Shown: positions 1 to 7,696, counted from the first letter of the stretch. The stretch: 39,978 nt of DNA from an uncultured Lewinella sp. (GCA_937949535.1 CALEDI010000228.1:1-39978); one strand, 5' to 3'. Notes: generated from the sequence alone by a model not told the origin. Made by a program: numbers and translations.

Positions 1-281
1 TTACTTTTCCGAAAGGCATCTGCAACCGAAAAGCTAAAGCGCAAAGCGAAAGATTTGATGGCGAGTTTTTGCATTTTCAGCCCTCAGGCCCAGTATTTGT
101 GATCAGCCGAGGGCACAGCCAAAGGGTTTTGTTTCTTTTTCCCTAAAAAGAAGGCCCCCGGCAGGGATGTAAGACGAGATGAGTGCCTTGTAAGCCTGAA
201 ATTATAGCGGACCATTGTATATCGAAATGTTGATTTTTCGATTTTTCGATTTGTCGGCAAGTCGACATAACGGAACACGCC
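1..281. other. Left edge, no supportable gene
   Basis: No convincing gene is visible. A short reading frame on the minus strand starts with ATG at 72-74 and stays open to the window edge (about 24 codons), so a truncated gene running off the left side cannot be excluded, but nothing in it is recognisable. Around 230-252 the short unit TTTTCGAT is repeated in tandem. This stretch lies downstream of miaA and could hold its transcript end, but no clear hairpin with a T-run was found. Confidence 0.4.
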
Positions 282-1166
282 CTAACCAGCCAAAACTGCT
301 GCCACAGCTGCCTCTAGGCTGTCTACCGCTTGGTAAATCCCCCCTCTACCGAACCAAGTAACCTGTCGTTTGGCGTATCGTCGGCTATTTTGCTTGATGC
401 GTTCTACGGCGCGGTCGCGGGTGCAATTTCCGTTTAAGAAAGGCCACCATTCCTGATAGCCAACGGTTTGCAAGACGGGTAAGTTGCAGTCTGGGAAGAG
501 CGCCCTGGCCTCGGCCTCTAGGCCGTGTTCTAGCATGAGGTCTACGCGGCGATTGATGCGGTCGTAGAGCAAAGGCCGCTCGGGGTGGGTGCGGAGGTAG
601 ACGCACCGAAAAGCGCGCGGAGCGCGCTTGCCAAGAAAAGACGAATACGCCACCCCAGACGAATAACAGACCTGCAAAGCGCGCTCCAACCGGCGCGGGT
701 TTTGCTGGTCTACTACGGCGAAGTGAGCGGGGTCTAGCCGTTCGAGCTCGGCTTGGAGGCCTGAGAGACCTTGCGCTTCAACCAACTCCTGCACCTGCGT
801 GCGCGCCGCATCGGTCACGTCGGGGAAAACATCCAGCCCCTCGCAAAGCGCCCGGAGGTAGAGCCCGCTGCCGCCCGCCAAAACGGCATGGTCGTGTTGC
901 TTAAAAATCGTTTGGAGGCACGCCAGGCCCTCGCGCTCAAAGCCTCCCGCCGTGAGCGGCTCGTGGATGCTGCGGTCGGCCACGAAGTGGTGTTTCGCCG
1001 CCGCGCGTTCCTCGGCCGTCGGCCGCGCGTTACCAACCTCCATCTCGCGGTAAAACTGCCGGCTATCGCCGCTGATGATTTCCGTGCCGAAGTGCCGCGC
1101 CAATTCGATGGCGAGGGAGGTTTTGCCGGAAGCGGTGGGGCCGCCAAGTACGATTAGGGTTTTCAG
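282..1166 (-). CDS. miaA: tRNA dimethylallyltransferase (MiaA)
   Basis: MiaA transfers a dimethylallyl group to N6 of A37 in tRNAs that read codons starting with U. The reading frame carries the ATP/DMAPP-binding P-loop GPTASGKT near residue 10, followed by the family blocks IISGDSRQFYREM, LAGGSGLYLRAL and the C-terminal RYAKRQVTWF. No ATG lies in frame upstream of the P-loop. The in-frame TAA is at 1179-1181, and the only start giving the expected MKTLIVLGGPTASGKT N-terminus is a CTG at 1164-1166. Starting at the internal TTG (1101-1103) would delete the P-loop. From CTG the protein is 294 residues, close to the usual roughly 300. The identity is strong; the exact start is inferred. Confidence 0.9.
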   Translation of the reverse strand: MKTLIVLGGPTASGKTSLAIELARHFGTEIISGDSRQFYREMEVGNARPTAEERAAAKHHFVADRSIHEPLTAGGFEREGLACLQTIFKQHDHAVLAGGSGLYLRALCEGLDVFPDVTDAARTQVQELVEAQGLSGLQAELERLDPAHFAVVDQQNPRRLERALQVCYSSGVAYSSFLGKRAPRAFRCVYLRTHPERPLLYDRINRRVDLMLEHGLEAEARALFPDCNLPVLQTVGYQEWWPFLNGNCTRDRAVERIKQNSRRYAKRQVTWFGRGGIYQAVDSLEAAVAAVLAG

Positions 1167-1215
1167 AGGAGAGGTTGTTTAGGGGGGAGATGAGTTTTTT
1201 TTGATGTACCTACAC

Positions 1216-1247
1216 GCTTTGCATATAAACATGTTTATATGCAAAGC
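1216..1247. repeat. Perfect 32-bp palindrome
   Basis: The half-site GCTTTGCATATAAACA is followed directly by its exact reverse complement with no spacer. It abuts the stop codon of the S8 protease (1248-1250) and lies about 50 bp upstream of the miaA start, with both genes on the minus strand. It could fold as a hairpin at the 3' end of the protease mRNA, but no T-run follows it on that strand, so it may instead be a protein-binding site. Confidence 0.8.
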
Positions 1248-2642
1248 CTACCGCTTTTCCATCAACATCCGATAAGCCGCAGCAAAATCCGGCTGCCCAT
1301 ACCCCAGTTTATTATCAGGCGCGTCCGCTTGGTTTGCCGTAGCCCGCACCGCATCGAGTAGTTCCTGATTGGTGGCATCTGGGACGGCCTGCCGCAGGCA
1401 GGCCAGCAGCCCCGTCACCAGCGGCGAAGCCAAGCTGGTGCCATTGGCGGAGGTAAGTCCACGGCCGTTGCCCGAAACGGCGGCAACGTCTACGCCGAGG
1501 GCGCTTACGTCGGGTTTTGTCCGGCCGTCTGCCGTGGGGCCGTAGCTGCTGAAGTAGGCGCGGCTTCCGTCTTTGTTTAGCGCACCGATGGCAAACGCTT
1601 CGGGGCTATCTGCGGGAGTGCTGACGAATTTCCACGGGTCTGCGCCCGAGTTTCCTGCGCTGGTAACGATGATCATTCCGCGCTCAAAAGCGGTCGTGAT
1701 GCCTCGGCTCGCGGGGCTCGTTTTTCCGTCTAGGTCTTTGTACTTATAATCCATCGATTTGGAGCTAAACGTGGTGTAGCCCAACGAACTATTAACGATA
1801 TCTACGCCAATACTATCGGCTATTTCTAGCGCGACAACGTAGTTGATTTCCTCCAATCGATGCTCGCCTTTACCGTTTTCCGTTGTGAAGAGTACGTACC
1901 GCGCCTCGGGCGCGGTGCCGATGAAGAAAAAAGGATGGTTGGCCGCCATAGTGCTCAGTACGGTAGCGCCGTGGGTAGAGCCGTCTAGGGCGGTGCTGTC
2001 TTGTTCCACCACGTCGTAGTTGGCGGGCACTTCGGCTTCTTCGTTGTAGCCCAGAAAATCTTTGTAGCCTACGCTCGGGAAGCCTCCGTCGAAGACCCCA
2101 ACCAGTACGCCCTTGCCCCGAAAGCCCCAGGCGTGCAGGCTGTCTCCTTTCATGCCCGTAAGGTTACCCCAACCGTAGCCGTAAAAACGGGACGCGATAG
2201 GCACGGCGTCGGCCCTAGGTTCGGGGCGGTCGAGGTTGGGAACAACGGGTAGCGGAGATGGGCGATCATACTGCACCGGCGCGACTAGCTCAACGTCGGT
2301 AACGAATTTCAGCTTGCGCAACTTCTTCACTTGTGGTCCAGCGGCGGCCACGACCACGCCGTTCATCCACTTGCTTTTCAGCCAGAGCGTTGCGCCCGTT
2401 TCTAGCACTTTGCCGAGGTACTTCGGGCTCAGCGGCAGGTCCGTTTCCGTGACTGCTGCGCCGTGGGCGGCGCGGCGGAGCAGGGCGCGTTCGCTCAAGA
2501 ACTCGTCGGGCTTAGCCGTGTTGTATTCGGTTCCTTTTTTGTCTTTGAAGCTCACCATGTACATGCCCGTTTCGGATGTTCTCTGGGCAAATGATGGCAA
2601 CGAAAGCAAAAGGCAGGTAGCAAGAAAGAGTAGTTGTTTCAT
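1248..2642 (-). CDS. Secreted subtilisin-like serine protease (S8 family)
   Basis: This is a 464-residue exported endopeptidase. Residues 1-20 form a signal peptide ending FA^Q. A propeptide-like region (about 21-125) carries the motif FLSERALLRR that I associate with Bacteroidota S8 proteins. The catalytic triad is readable as Asp185 (GVFDGG), His224 (STHGATV) and Ser403 (GTSLASP), with the oxyanion-hole Asn331 in SAGNSG. No T9SS sorting domain follows the catalytic domain, so the product may stay in the periplasm or leave by another route. It is a single gene between miaA and aroK, all on the minus strand. A NotI-type repeat lies about 60 bp upstream. The substrate cannot be told from sequence. 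Confidence 0.9.
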   Translation of the reverse strand: MKQLLFLATCLLLSLPSFAQRTSETGMYMVSFKDKKGTEYNTAKPDEFLSERALLRRAAHGAAVTETDLPLSPKYLGKVLETGATLWLKSKWMNGVVVAAAGPQVKKLRKLKFVTDVELVAPVQYDRPSPLPVVPNLDRPEPRADAVPIASRFYGYGWGNLTGMKGDSLHAWGFRGKGVLVGVFDGGFPSVGYKDFLGYNEEAEVPANYDVVEQDSTALDGSTHGATVLSTMAANHPFFFIGTAPEARYVLFTTENGKGEHRLEEINYVVALEIADSIGVDIVNSSLGYTTFSSKSMDYKYKDLDGKTSPASRGITTAFERGMIIVTSAGNSGADPWKFVSTPADSPEAFAIGALNKDGSRAYFSSYGPTADGRTKPDVSALGVDVAAVSGNGRGLTSANGTSLASPLVTGLLACLRQAVPDATNQELLDAVRATANQADAPDNKLGYGQPDFAAAYRMLMEKR

Positions 2643-2704
2643 TTAGTTTGTTTTGTGGCTTACACTGTACTAATAGACAATGTTATGGGCTTTCCGGTTT
2701 ATTA

Positions 2705-2724
2705 GGGCGCGGCCGCAGGTGCAA
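2705..2724 (+). repeat. NotI-site dispersed repeat, copy 1
   Basis: The sequence contains GGCGCGGCCGCAGGTGCAA, also found near 7697, 14805 (inverted), 19747, 26034 and 31068, with a degenerate copy at 39773. Read on the minus strand it points (TTGCACC end first) toward the S8 protease start 60 bp away. Confidence 0.8.
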
Positions 2725-2761
2725 TGCGGGGTTAACAAGACGCTTGGTTGATGGGCTAGCC

Positions 2762-3268
2762 TTAGCCCACTAGTAGCTTAGCCAAAACCCGCCCGACTTC
2801 CGCCTCCGGGTCTGCCAAGGCCAACTGAATCTGTGCTTTTTCGTAGTCTCCTCGGCGAGCGGCGAGTTTGTTAGTGATGAACGTTTCCAGTTCTTGGGCC
2901 GGTTGGAGGACCGGGCGGTGCGCCCGGCCAAGCTCCAAGCGTTGCAGCAAGACCGAGACCGGTGGGTCTAGGAAAACGGTGACGCCGTGGGCGTTCATCC
3001 AGTCCATGTTGTCATTAAAGCAGGGGGCTCCGCCGCCAGTAGACACCACCGTTGCGCCCAGTTCGGCCGTTTGCCGCAGGGTGGCGGTTTCTAGGTCACG
3101 GAAGGCGGCCTCTCCGTCGTCAGTAAAAATCTGGCTTATTGTTTTACCCGTGCTGCGCTCAATGGCTTCGTCTAGGTCCAGGAAGGGCAAGCTCAAGGCC
3201 GTAGCCAACCGCTGGCCTGTATACGACTTGCCGCAGCCCATGAAGCCGGTAAGGTAGATGGTTTTCAT
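2762..3268 (-). CDS. aroK: Shikimate kinase
   Basis: This 168-residue cytoplasmic enzyme phosphorylates shikimate at O3, the fifth step of chorismate synthesis. The Walker A motif is GFMGCGKS at residues 8-15; DLDEAIE carries the shikimate-binding Asp; STGGGAP is the family's GGG loop; and the LID-region Arg appears in AHRPVL. The ATG at 3266-3268 was chosen because MKTIYLTGFMGCGKS is the normal N-terminus; an upstream in-frame extension runs through repeat sequence and is not credible. An IS110-family insertion region begins only 21 bp before the start codon, so the native promoter may have been displaced. The downstream shikimate gene aroA lies at 7879. Confidence 0.95.
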   Translation of the reverse strand: MKTIYLTGFMGCGKSYTGQRLATALSLPFLDLDEAIERSTGKTISQIFTDDGEAAFRDLETATLRQTAELGATVVSTGGGAPCFNDNMDWMNAHGVTVFLDPPVSVLLQRLELGRAHRPVLQPAQELETFITNKLAARRGDYEKAQIQLALADPEAEVGRVLAKLLVG

Positions 3269-3289
3269 TATAGGACTTGTTTTAGAAAT

Positions 3290-3313
3290 AACGTGAGGTT
3301 TGCCCATAAGCAC
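3290..3313 (+). repeat. Left arm of GTGAGG palindrome
   Basis: The 24 bases are identical to positions 14566-14589 of the intact copy. The next bases (AGGGCGCTTC) match that copy only loosely (CGGACGCTCA), so the left and right arms around the IS may come from different repeat copies or have diverged. Confidence 0.8.
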
Positions 3314-3370
3314 AGGGCGCTTCAGGACCTCCTTTAGCTTTGCAGAAGAACGAATTAGAAAGAAATTGAT

Positions 3371-3422
3371 ATTTAATATCGGCGGTCGTCTCATCAAGAG
3401 ACGACGACCGTCGAGATTAAAT
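3371..3422. repeat. Long hairpin in the IS 5' region
   Basis: An imperfect inverted repeat of about 20 bp per arm (core CGGTCGTCTC and GAGACGACGACCG, outer TTTAAT and ATTAAA) surrounds the loop ATCAA. It lies between the left palindrome arm and the transposase. It could be part of a structured non-coding RNA of the IS or an unrelated palindrome. No reading frame covers it convincingly. Confidence 0.6.
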
Positions 3423-3648
3423 GTTAATTTCCCCCACACCAGATTTTGGAACAAAACAAGACTCGTTGAACTATCGGAGGTAAACTAATAGGATCTCCAT
3501 ACGCCACTTCTAACGAAAAAGGCTAAGCTTCGATTCAGCACCTTCGATAGTTTATGATTCGCCCAAACCCATATAGCAATCCATCTTCACAGTAGTAAAG
3601 GAGGAGGGAAGCGAATTAATCAACGAGCCTCATAATATTTCACAAGAT

Positions 3649-4656
3649 ATGTTATTTTCTATCATTATTGGAGTAGACAGCGCCAGCGAGAAGTTCGATT
3701 GGCACGCCCTAGATGCCCAAGAAGTTGAGCTCGGCTACGCGGAGACCAAGAACACCTCCACGGCCATTCAGACTCAGTTCACGAAGCTGTGCCAAGACCA
3801 TAAAGTACGGCCTGAGAAAGTGTTGGTCTGTATTGAAAATACGGGCCTGTACTCTCTTCGATTAGCTTACGAATTGTATTTGAAGAAGTTCTCCGTATGG
3901 ATGCAAGACGCCTTTCATCTAAATCACTCTATCGGCCGTGTCAAGGGTAAGACGGACAAACTCGACGCTTATCGCATTGCCAAGTATGCAGTGCGTAACG
4001 CTAAGGATTTCAGTGCCTTCGTCCCCAATTCCAAAGCCTTAACAAAGATTAAAACGCTAATGAGCCAACGCAAGAGAATGGTTAAAGCCAAAAACTTGTT
4101 GATGGTGCCCATCAACGAAGAGCGTAAGCACAATCCTCATGATTTATCGGACTGTTACGATGAAACGGATGCTGTAGTGGCCTTGATAAAATCGACGATT
4201 AAAGCACTGGACAAGAAGATCGATAAAGCGATCAAAGCAAATTCTGAATATCGTAAGACGTACGAGATCCTACAATCCGTAACGGGTATTGGTTCCTTAA
4301 CGGCTAGGCTATTGATTGCCAAGACCAACAATTTTGCCAATGGTCTGGAAGGGCGAAAACTCTGCTCTTTAGCTGGAGTAGCTCCTTTTCCTAGAGAATC
4401 GGGAAAGTGCCTTAAGAAGAGGCCCAGTAATGGAAGTAGCTCGGATCGAGAACTGAAGAGTTGCCTCTACCTAGGAATGTTGCGCCAAATAAAAATGGAC
4501 AACAAGATGAGCAAATACTACGCCAAAAAAAAGGCTGAAGGGAAGCACCACAATAGCATCATAAATGCAATGGCCAACAAGATTTTACATGCAGCAATTG
4601 CCTGTCTGAGAAAAGGAGTTATGTATGACGAAAATTATACACATAAACTTGCATAG
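3649..4656 (+). CDS. IS110-family transposase (DEDD)
   Basis: The 335-residue recombinase moves the surrounding IS. The N-terminal RuvC-like DEDD domain shows GVDSA (first Asp), CIENTGLY (Glu) and GKTDKLDAYRIA (paired Asp). The C-terminal Transposase_20 domain shows SVTGIGSLTARLL and LCSLAGVAPFPRESGK, followed by a Ser-rich stretch (NGSSSDRELK) where the family's catalytic serine is expected. No frameshift or stop interrupts it, so it may be active. Codon use looks more AT-rich than the neighbours, consistent with transfer. Family members are known to use a non-coding bridge RNA; here the only sizeable non-coding part is upstream of the gene. Confidence 0.93.
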   Translation: MLFSIIIGVDSASEKFDWHALDAQEVELGYAETKNTSTAIQTQFTKLCQDHKVRPEKVLVCIENTGLYSLRLAYELYLKKFSVWMQDAFHLNHSIGRVKGKTDKLDAYRIAKYAVRNAKDFSAFVPNSKALTKIKTLMSQRKRMVKAKNLLMVPINEERKHNPHDLSDCYDETDAVVALIKSTIKALDKKIDKAIKANSEYRKTYEILQSVTGIGSLTARLLIAKTNNFANGLEGRKLCSLAGVAPFPRESGKCLKKRPSNGSSSDRELKSCLYLGMLRQIKMDNKMSKYYAKKKAEGKHHNSIINAMANKILHAAIACLRKGVMYDENYTHKLA

Positions 4657-4674
4657 ATCATAGCAATCGAAGCG

Positions 4675-4750
4675 TTTATTTCTGCCTCTGACGAAGTCGA
4701 GGTAGAAATAATCCTTTGAGCGTCCGGTGCTTATGGGCGAACCTCACGTT
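4675..4750 (+). repeat. Inner hairpin and right arm of GTGAGG palindrome
   Basis: Positions 4675-4711 form an inner hairpin (TATTTCTGCCTC paired with GAGGTAGAAATA, loop GAA). Positions 4715-4750 are the complement of the arm seen at 14566-14601, with one difference. Together they form everything of the palindrome except its left arm, which is replaced by the IS. Confidence 0.75.
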
Positions 4751-4887
4751 GTAAAGCATCATTAAGGGACGCCGTACCTGAAAGACAAACAGAAGTTTGA
4801 GGTCAAAGACACAGTTACTAACTTGTGCTGGCGTAAAGCCCCCGAAGGACTTTCTTCGAGCAAAACGCTAGCATAAACCTCGTAAAC

Positions 4888-5724
4888 ATGAACATCCTCA
4901 TCACTGGCGTCTCCACCGGAATTGGCGCTACCACGGCGGAGCTTTTACTGAACAACGGCCACCACGTTTACGGAACAGTTCGGAAGGCCAACGATGCTGA
5001 AAAACTTGCCTTGCACCCTGCGTTCAGCGCCCTAGTGATGGACGTCACGGACCGCCCAAGCATAGCCAAAGCGATAGCCACCATCAAAGCGACCGGCAAA
5101 CCGCTCCACGCCGTAGTCAACAACGCCGGTATTGCCGTCTCTGGCCCGTTAGAAACCATCGCTGAAGAAGACTACCGCAAACAATTCGACGTCAACGTCT
5201 TCGGCAACTTGGCCGTAAGCCAAGAAGCCCTTCCCCTCCTACACGCCGCCCGCGAGGCGGGCGAAACCAACGTAAAAATCATCAATGTAAGCAGCGTCTC
5301 CGGCTACGTAACCGCCCCCTACACCAGCCTGTACTCGGCCAGTAAATTTGCCGTCGAAGCCCTCACCGACGGTATGCGCCGCGAGCTAAGCTCCTTCGGC
5401 ATCGACGTACTTAGCGTTGCACCCGGCCCAGTAAAAACTCCCATCTGGCAGAAGGCAAAAAACCAAACCAAAGCATTTGAGGGTACCCGCTACGCCCACA
5501 TCTTAAACAAACTTGGTGCCTACACCGACTCCGCAGAAGCCGGCGGGGTCGCCCCTGAAGTAGTTGCAGGTGCCATTCGGGAAATGCTAGAAAAAGACAA
5601 GCCCCGCCCAGATCGCTTGGTGATGAAAAAAAGAGCGTGGCTCGTTCGTTTACTCATGCTCTCCCCCAAACGCTGGCAAGACAAGGTGTTCCTGAAAAAC
5701 ATGAAATCTAATAAGCGGTACTAA
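4888..5724 (+). CDS. Short-chain dehydrogenase/reductase
   Basis: This 278-residue NAD(P)-dependent oxidoreductase has a Rossmann fold. The cofactor glycine motif TGVSTGIG is at residues 7-14, NNAG follows in strand 4, the catalytic Ser is in NVSSVSG, and the catalytic Tyr and Lys are in YSASK. After the active site, PGPVKTPIW is the usual cofactor loop, and a basic C-terminal tail (KKRAWLVRLLMLSPKRW) may touch membrane. The 231 bases upstream contain the right palindrome arm and a weak hairpin, and no clear promoter. The substrate is unknown. A second, unrelated SDR occurs at 25167. Confidence 0.9.
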   Translation: MNILITGVSTGIGATTAELLLNNGHHVYGTVRKANDAEKLALHPAFSALVMDVTDRPSIAKAIATIKATGKPLHAVVNNAGIAVSGPLETIAEEDYRKQFDVNVFGNLAVSQEALPLLHAAREAGETNVKIINVSSVSGYVTAPYTSLYSASKFAVEALTDGMRRELSSFGIDVLSVAPGPVKTPIWQKAKNQTKAFEGTRYAHILNKLGAYTDSAEAGGVAPEVVAGAIREMLEKDKPRPDRLVMKKRAWLVRLLMLSPKRWQDKVFLKNMKSNKRY

Positions 5725-5790
5725 CGCTACTCATCAATTTACACTTTCATGAACAACCAGACTACTCCAAACCTCGTTCTTTAAACTACA

Positions 5791-6462
5791 ATGACGCCCC
5801 GCCACTACTCTCAAATCTATCGCCAACTGCGCGATTTAGACCCGCACGACTACCAGCGGGTCATCCGGCGATATGAGGAAAAGGAAGACGAACTTGGGCG
5901 GCTAGATGCGCTGGAGCATTTTGAACTAACCGTTTTCTACGTAGACGCGCTTTACCAAACGGGGGCGTTCCGGCAGCACCAACTGATGGTCGATCTGGTG
6001 ATTGAAGCCAGCATTCGGGAATGTTTTGTGGTGGTAGAAGGGTTTAGTCAGGACGTTTTCCAGTTCATGCTCTTCCGCAAAGCCGCTGCGGCTTACCGCT
6101 TGCGAGATTTTGACACAGCCATCCATGTGGGGCGTGAGTTGGTCCGGATCGATAGTGGGCGAGATTTATACGTCCGTTTTCTGCGGGTAGCGCTGTTCAA
6201 ACAACAGGTTAGGGTGTTGCAATTTGGGCGGGCGGCTTTCATCTTTTGTATTCTGTTTACTGCCCTCATCATCACGGTCAACTTATTGGTAGTTGCCAAT
6301 TTCTACCCTCGGCTAGAGGCGTATTTCCAGTGGGCCATCGGGCTCACTTTTGCGACGGGTCTTTTGCTGCTGATCGGTAGCTATTGTTTTGCTGCTTGCC
6401 GCGCTCATTTCTGGGCTTTTGGTTTTCAGCGTTCTTTAGAGATGCCGTACAAAAAACAGTAA
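5791..6462 (+). CDS. Unknown protein with two C-terminal membrane segments
   Basis: The 223-residue product is not recognised. The first 145 residues are soluble and helical-looking, rich in charged residues (YRQLRDLDPHDYQRVIRRYEEKEDE at the N-terminus would suit a helix). Two hydrophobic segments follow at about 151-172 and 180-200, then a short basic tail ending MPYKKQ, so the soluble part is probably anchored to the inner membrane. The gene starts 66 bp after the SDR on the same strand, and an 11-codon ATG frame (5749-5784) sits 6 bp before its start; that small frame may be chance. An inverted repeat straddles its stop codon. Confidence 0.75.
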   Translation: MTPRHYSQIYRQLRDLDPHDYQRVIRRYEEKEDELGRLDALEHFELTVFYVDALYQTGAFRQHQLMVDLVIEASIRECFVVVEGFSQDVFQFMLFRKAAAAYRLRDFDTAIHVGRELVRIDSGRDLYVRFLRVALFKQQVRVLQFGRAAFIFCILFTALIITVNLLVVANFYPRLEAYFQWAIGLTFATGLLLLIGSYCFAACRAHFWAFGFQRSLEMPYKKQ

Positions 6463-6479
6463 GTTATTTATACGGCATC
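6441..6479 (+). terminator. Inverted repeat straddling the stop codon
   Basis: GATGCCGTA at 6441-6449 and TACGGCATC at 6471-6479 pair exactly, with the stop codon (6460-6462) in the loop. No T-run follows, so intrinsic termination is uncertain; it could protect the mRNA 3' end. Confidence 0.4.
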
Positions 6480-6601
6480 CTTTACCGAACAAATAGGCTA
6501 TTTTGCTGCTGAATTAATAGGGGCTTAACACGGAATAGTACGTTGATGGCGTTCTTTGTGCCCTGACACTTACCTTTAGGATTAAACAAAAACGCACAGC
6601 T

Positions 6602-7513
6602 ATGAGCAAGCCAACCTTAGTAATCTTAGCCGCCGGAATGGGCTCCCGCTACGGCGGCCTGAAACAAATTGACGGCGTAGGCCCCAGCGAAGAGGGCATC
6701 ATTGAATACTCTATCTACGACGCCATCCGCGCCGGTTTTGGTAAGGTGGTCTTCATCATCCGCAAAGACATTGAAGCGCCTTTCCGCGAAAAATTCGACG
6801 GAAAGTTTGGCGACCAGATCGAGGTAGCCTACGCTTTCCAAGGCATGGACAGCTTCGTTCCCGCAGACGTAGACCACTCCAAACGCGAAAAACCTTGGGG
6901 CACAACCCACGCTATGCTGGTAGCAAAGGACGTATGCGACGAGCCTTTTGCCGTCATCAACGCCGATGACTACTACGGCGTGAAGGGATTCCAGAAAATG
7001 GCCGACTTCCTCAACAACGAAGCTTCCCCTACGCTCTTCTCCATGTGTGGTTACGTGCTCCACCGGACGCTCTCCGACCACGGAACGGTAAACCGGGGCG
7101 TAACCGTTGTAACCGAAGACCATATGCTCCAAGACGTCAATGAGCGCCTCAAAATTGAGCGCGGCGCAGACGGCAAGGTGACTTACCTCGGAGACGACGA
7201 TGGCCTCCGCCATGGCTTAAAAGACAACGACGTAGTGTCCATGAATTTCTGGGGCTTCCACCCCTCCATCTTCCAAACCATCGAGGATGGGTTTGCGGTA
7301 TTTGCACGAGCCAACACGGAGAACCCCCGCGCAGAATACCTCATCCCCGAACTCATTGATGGGATGATCAAAGACGGCTCCGCCAAGGTGAAGGTGCTCG
7401 TTACCGACGATAAGTGGTACGGCGTAACCTACCAAGAAGACAAACCTCGCGTGCAGGAAGCCTTCACGAAATTGGTCGCAGATGATGTTTACCCTACGCC
7501 TTTGTTTGGGTAA
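6602..7513 (+). CDS. Sugar-phosphate nucleotidyltransferase family protein
   Basis: This 303-residue protein belongs to the NTP-transferase fold. LAAGMGSRYGGLKQ at residues 9-22 is the nucleotide-binding signature, and INADDYYG (about residue 120) holds the metal-binding Asp pair. Enzymes of this fold join NTPs to sugar phosphates to make NDP-sugars for cell-surface glycans. The sequence is of the stand-alone type common in Bacteroidota, and I cannot name the sugar. A -7-like box TACCTTTA lies at 6571-6578, about 24 bp before the ATG. The neighbours give no pathway clue. Confidence 0.85.
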   Translation: MSKPTLVILAAGMGSRYGGLKQIDGVGPSEEGIIEYSIYDAIRAGFGKVVFIIRKDIEAPFREKFDGKFGDQIEVAYAFQGMDSFVPADVDHSKREKPWGTTHAMLVAKDVCDEPFAVINADDYYGVKGFQKMADFLNNEASPTLFSMCGYVLHRTLSDHGTVNRGVTVVTEDHMLQDVNERLKIERGADGKVTYLGDDDGLRHGLKDNDVVSMNFWGFHPSIFQTIEDGFAVFARANTENPRAEYLIPELIDGMIKDGSAKVKVLVTDDKWYGVTYQEDKPRVQEAFTKLVADDVYPTPLFG

Positions 7514-7600
7514 GCCACAGCCGCAACCACAATGCTGAAACCTAACGTTAGGGCAGAGCCACCCTACCTCAAGCTGCCCTGAAAGGGTGCTACGTCTAGC

Positions 7601-7643
7601 GCGATGGGCTGATCTTGGCCTTCGGCCTCGTTCAGCCCATCGC
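7601..7643. repeat. Two-tier hairpin between nucleotidyltransferase and aroA
   Basis: GCGATGGGCTGA (7601-7612) pairs exactly with TCAGCCCATCGC (7632-7643), and an inner GGCC TTC GGCC hairpin sits in the loop. It lies about 90 bp after the nucleotidyltransferase stop. There is no T-run. A separate 12-bp perfect palindrome CCTAACGTTAGG lies at 7541-7552. Confidence 0.65.
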
Positions 7644-7696
7644 ACACGAGACCGATTTGGTGCTTGCCCTATCATTCTATCTGCTATCAAAAACAA

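Larger units (their letters stand above)
3290..4750 (+). mobile_element. IS110-family insertion sequence with flanking palindrome arms
   Basis: The region contains one IS110-type transposase (3649-4656) bracketed by inverted arms of a palindromic repeat: AACGTGAGGTTTGCCCATAA at 3290-3309 on the left and its complement at 4731-4750 on the right. The same arms occur together in an uninterrupted copy at 14566-14676. The exact IS ends are not resolved. One reading places the IS between about 3321 and 4674, with a long 5' non-coding part as in the IS110 subgroup. Another uses the 9-bp inverted pair GCTTCGATT (3527-3535) / AATCGAAGC (4665-4673). A direct repeat ATAGCAATC occurs at 3573-3581 and 4660-4668. 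Confidence 0.8.

Noticed and set aside
84-278. 64-codon frame on the minus strand
   Set aside because: No recognisable domain, low-complexity start, and it overlaps a tandem TTTTCGAT stretch. Looks like intergenic sequence.
5749-5784. 11-codon ATG frame ahead of the 5791 gene
   Set aside because: Too short to support as a leader peptide; no attenuator hairpin or codon bias is seen.
6626-7213. 195-codon frame antisense to the nucleotidyltransferase
   Set aside because: Lies wholly within a well-supported gene on the other strand; typical shadow frame of GC-rich coding sequence.
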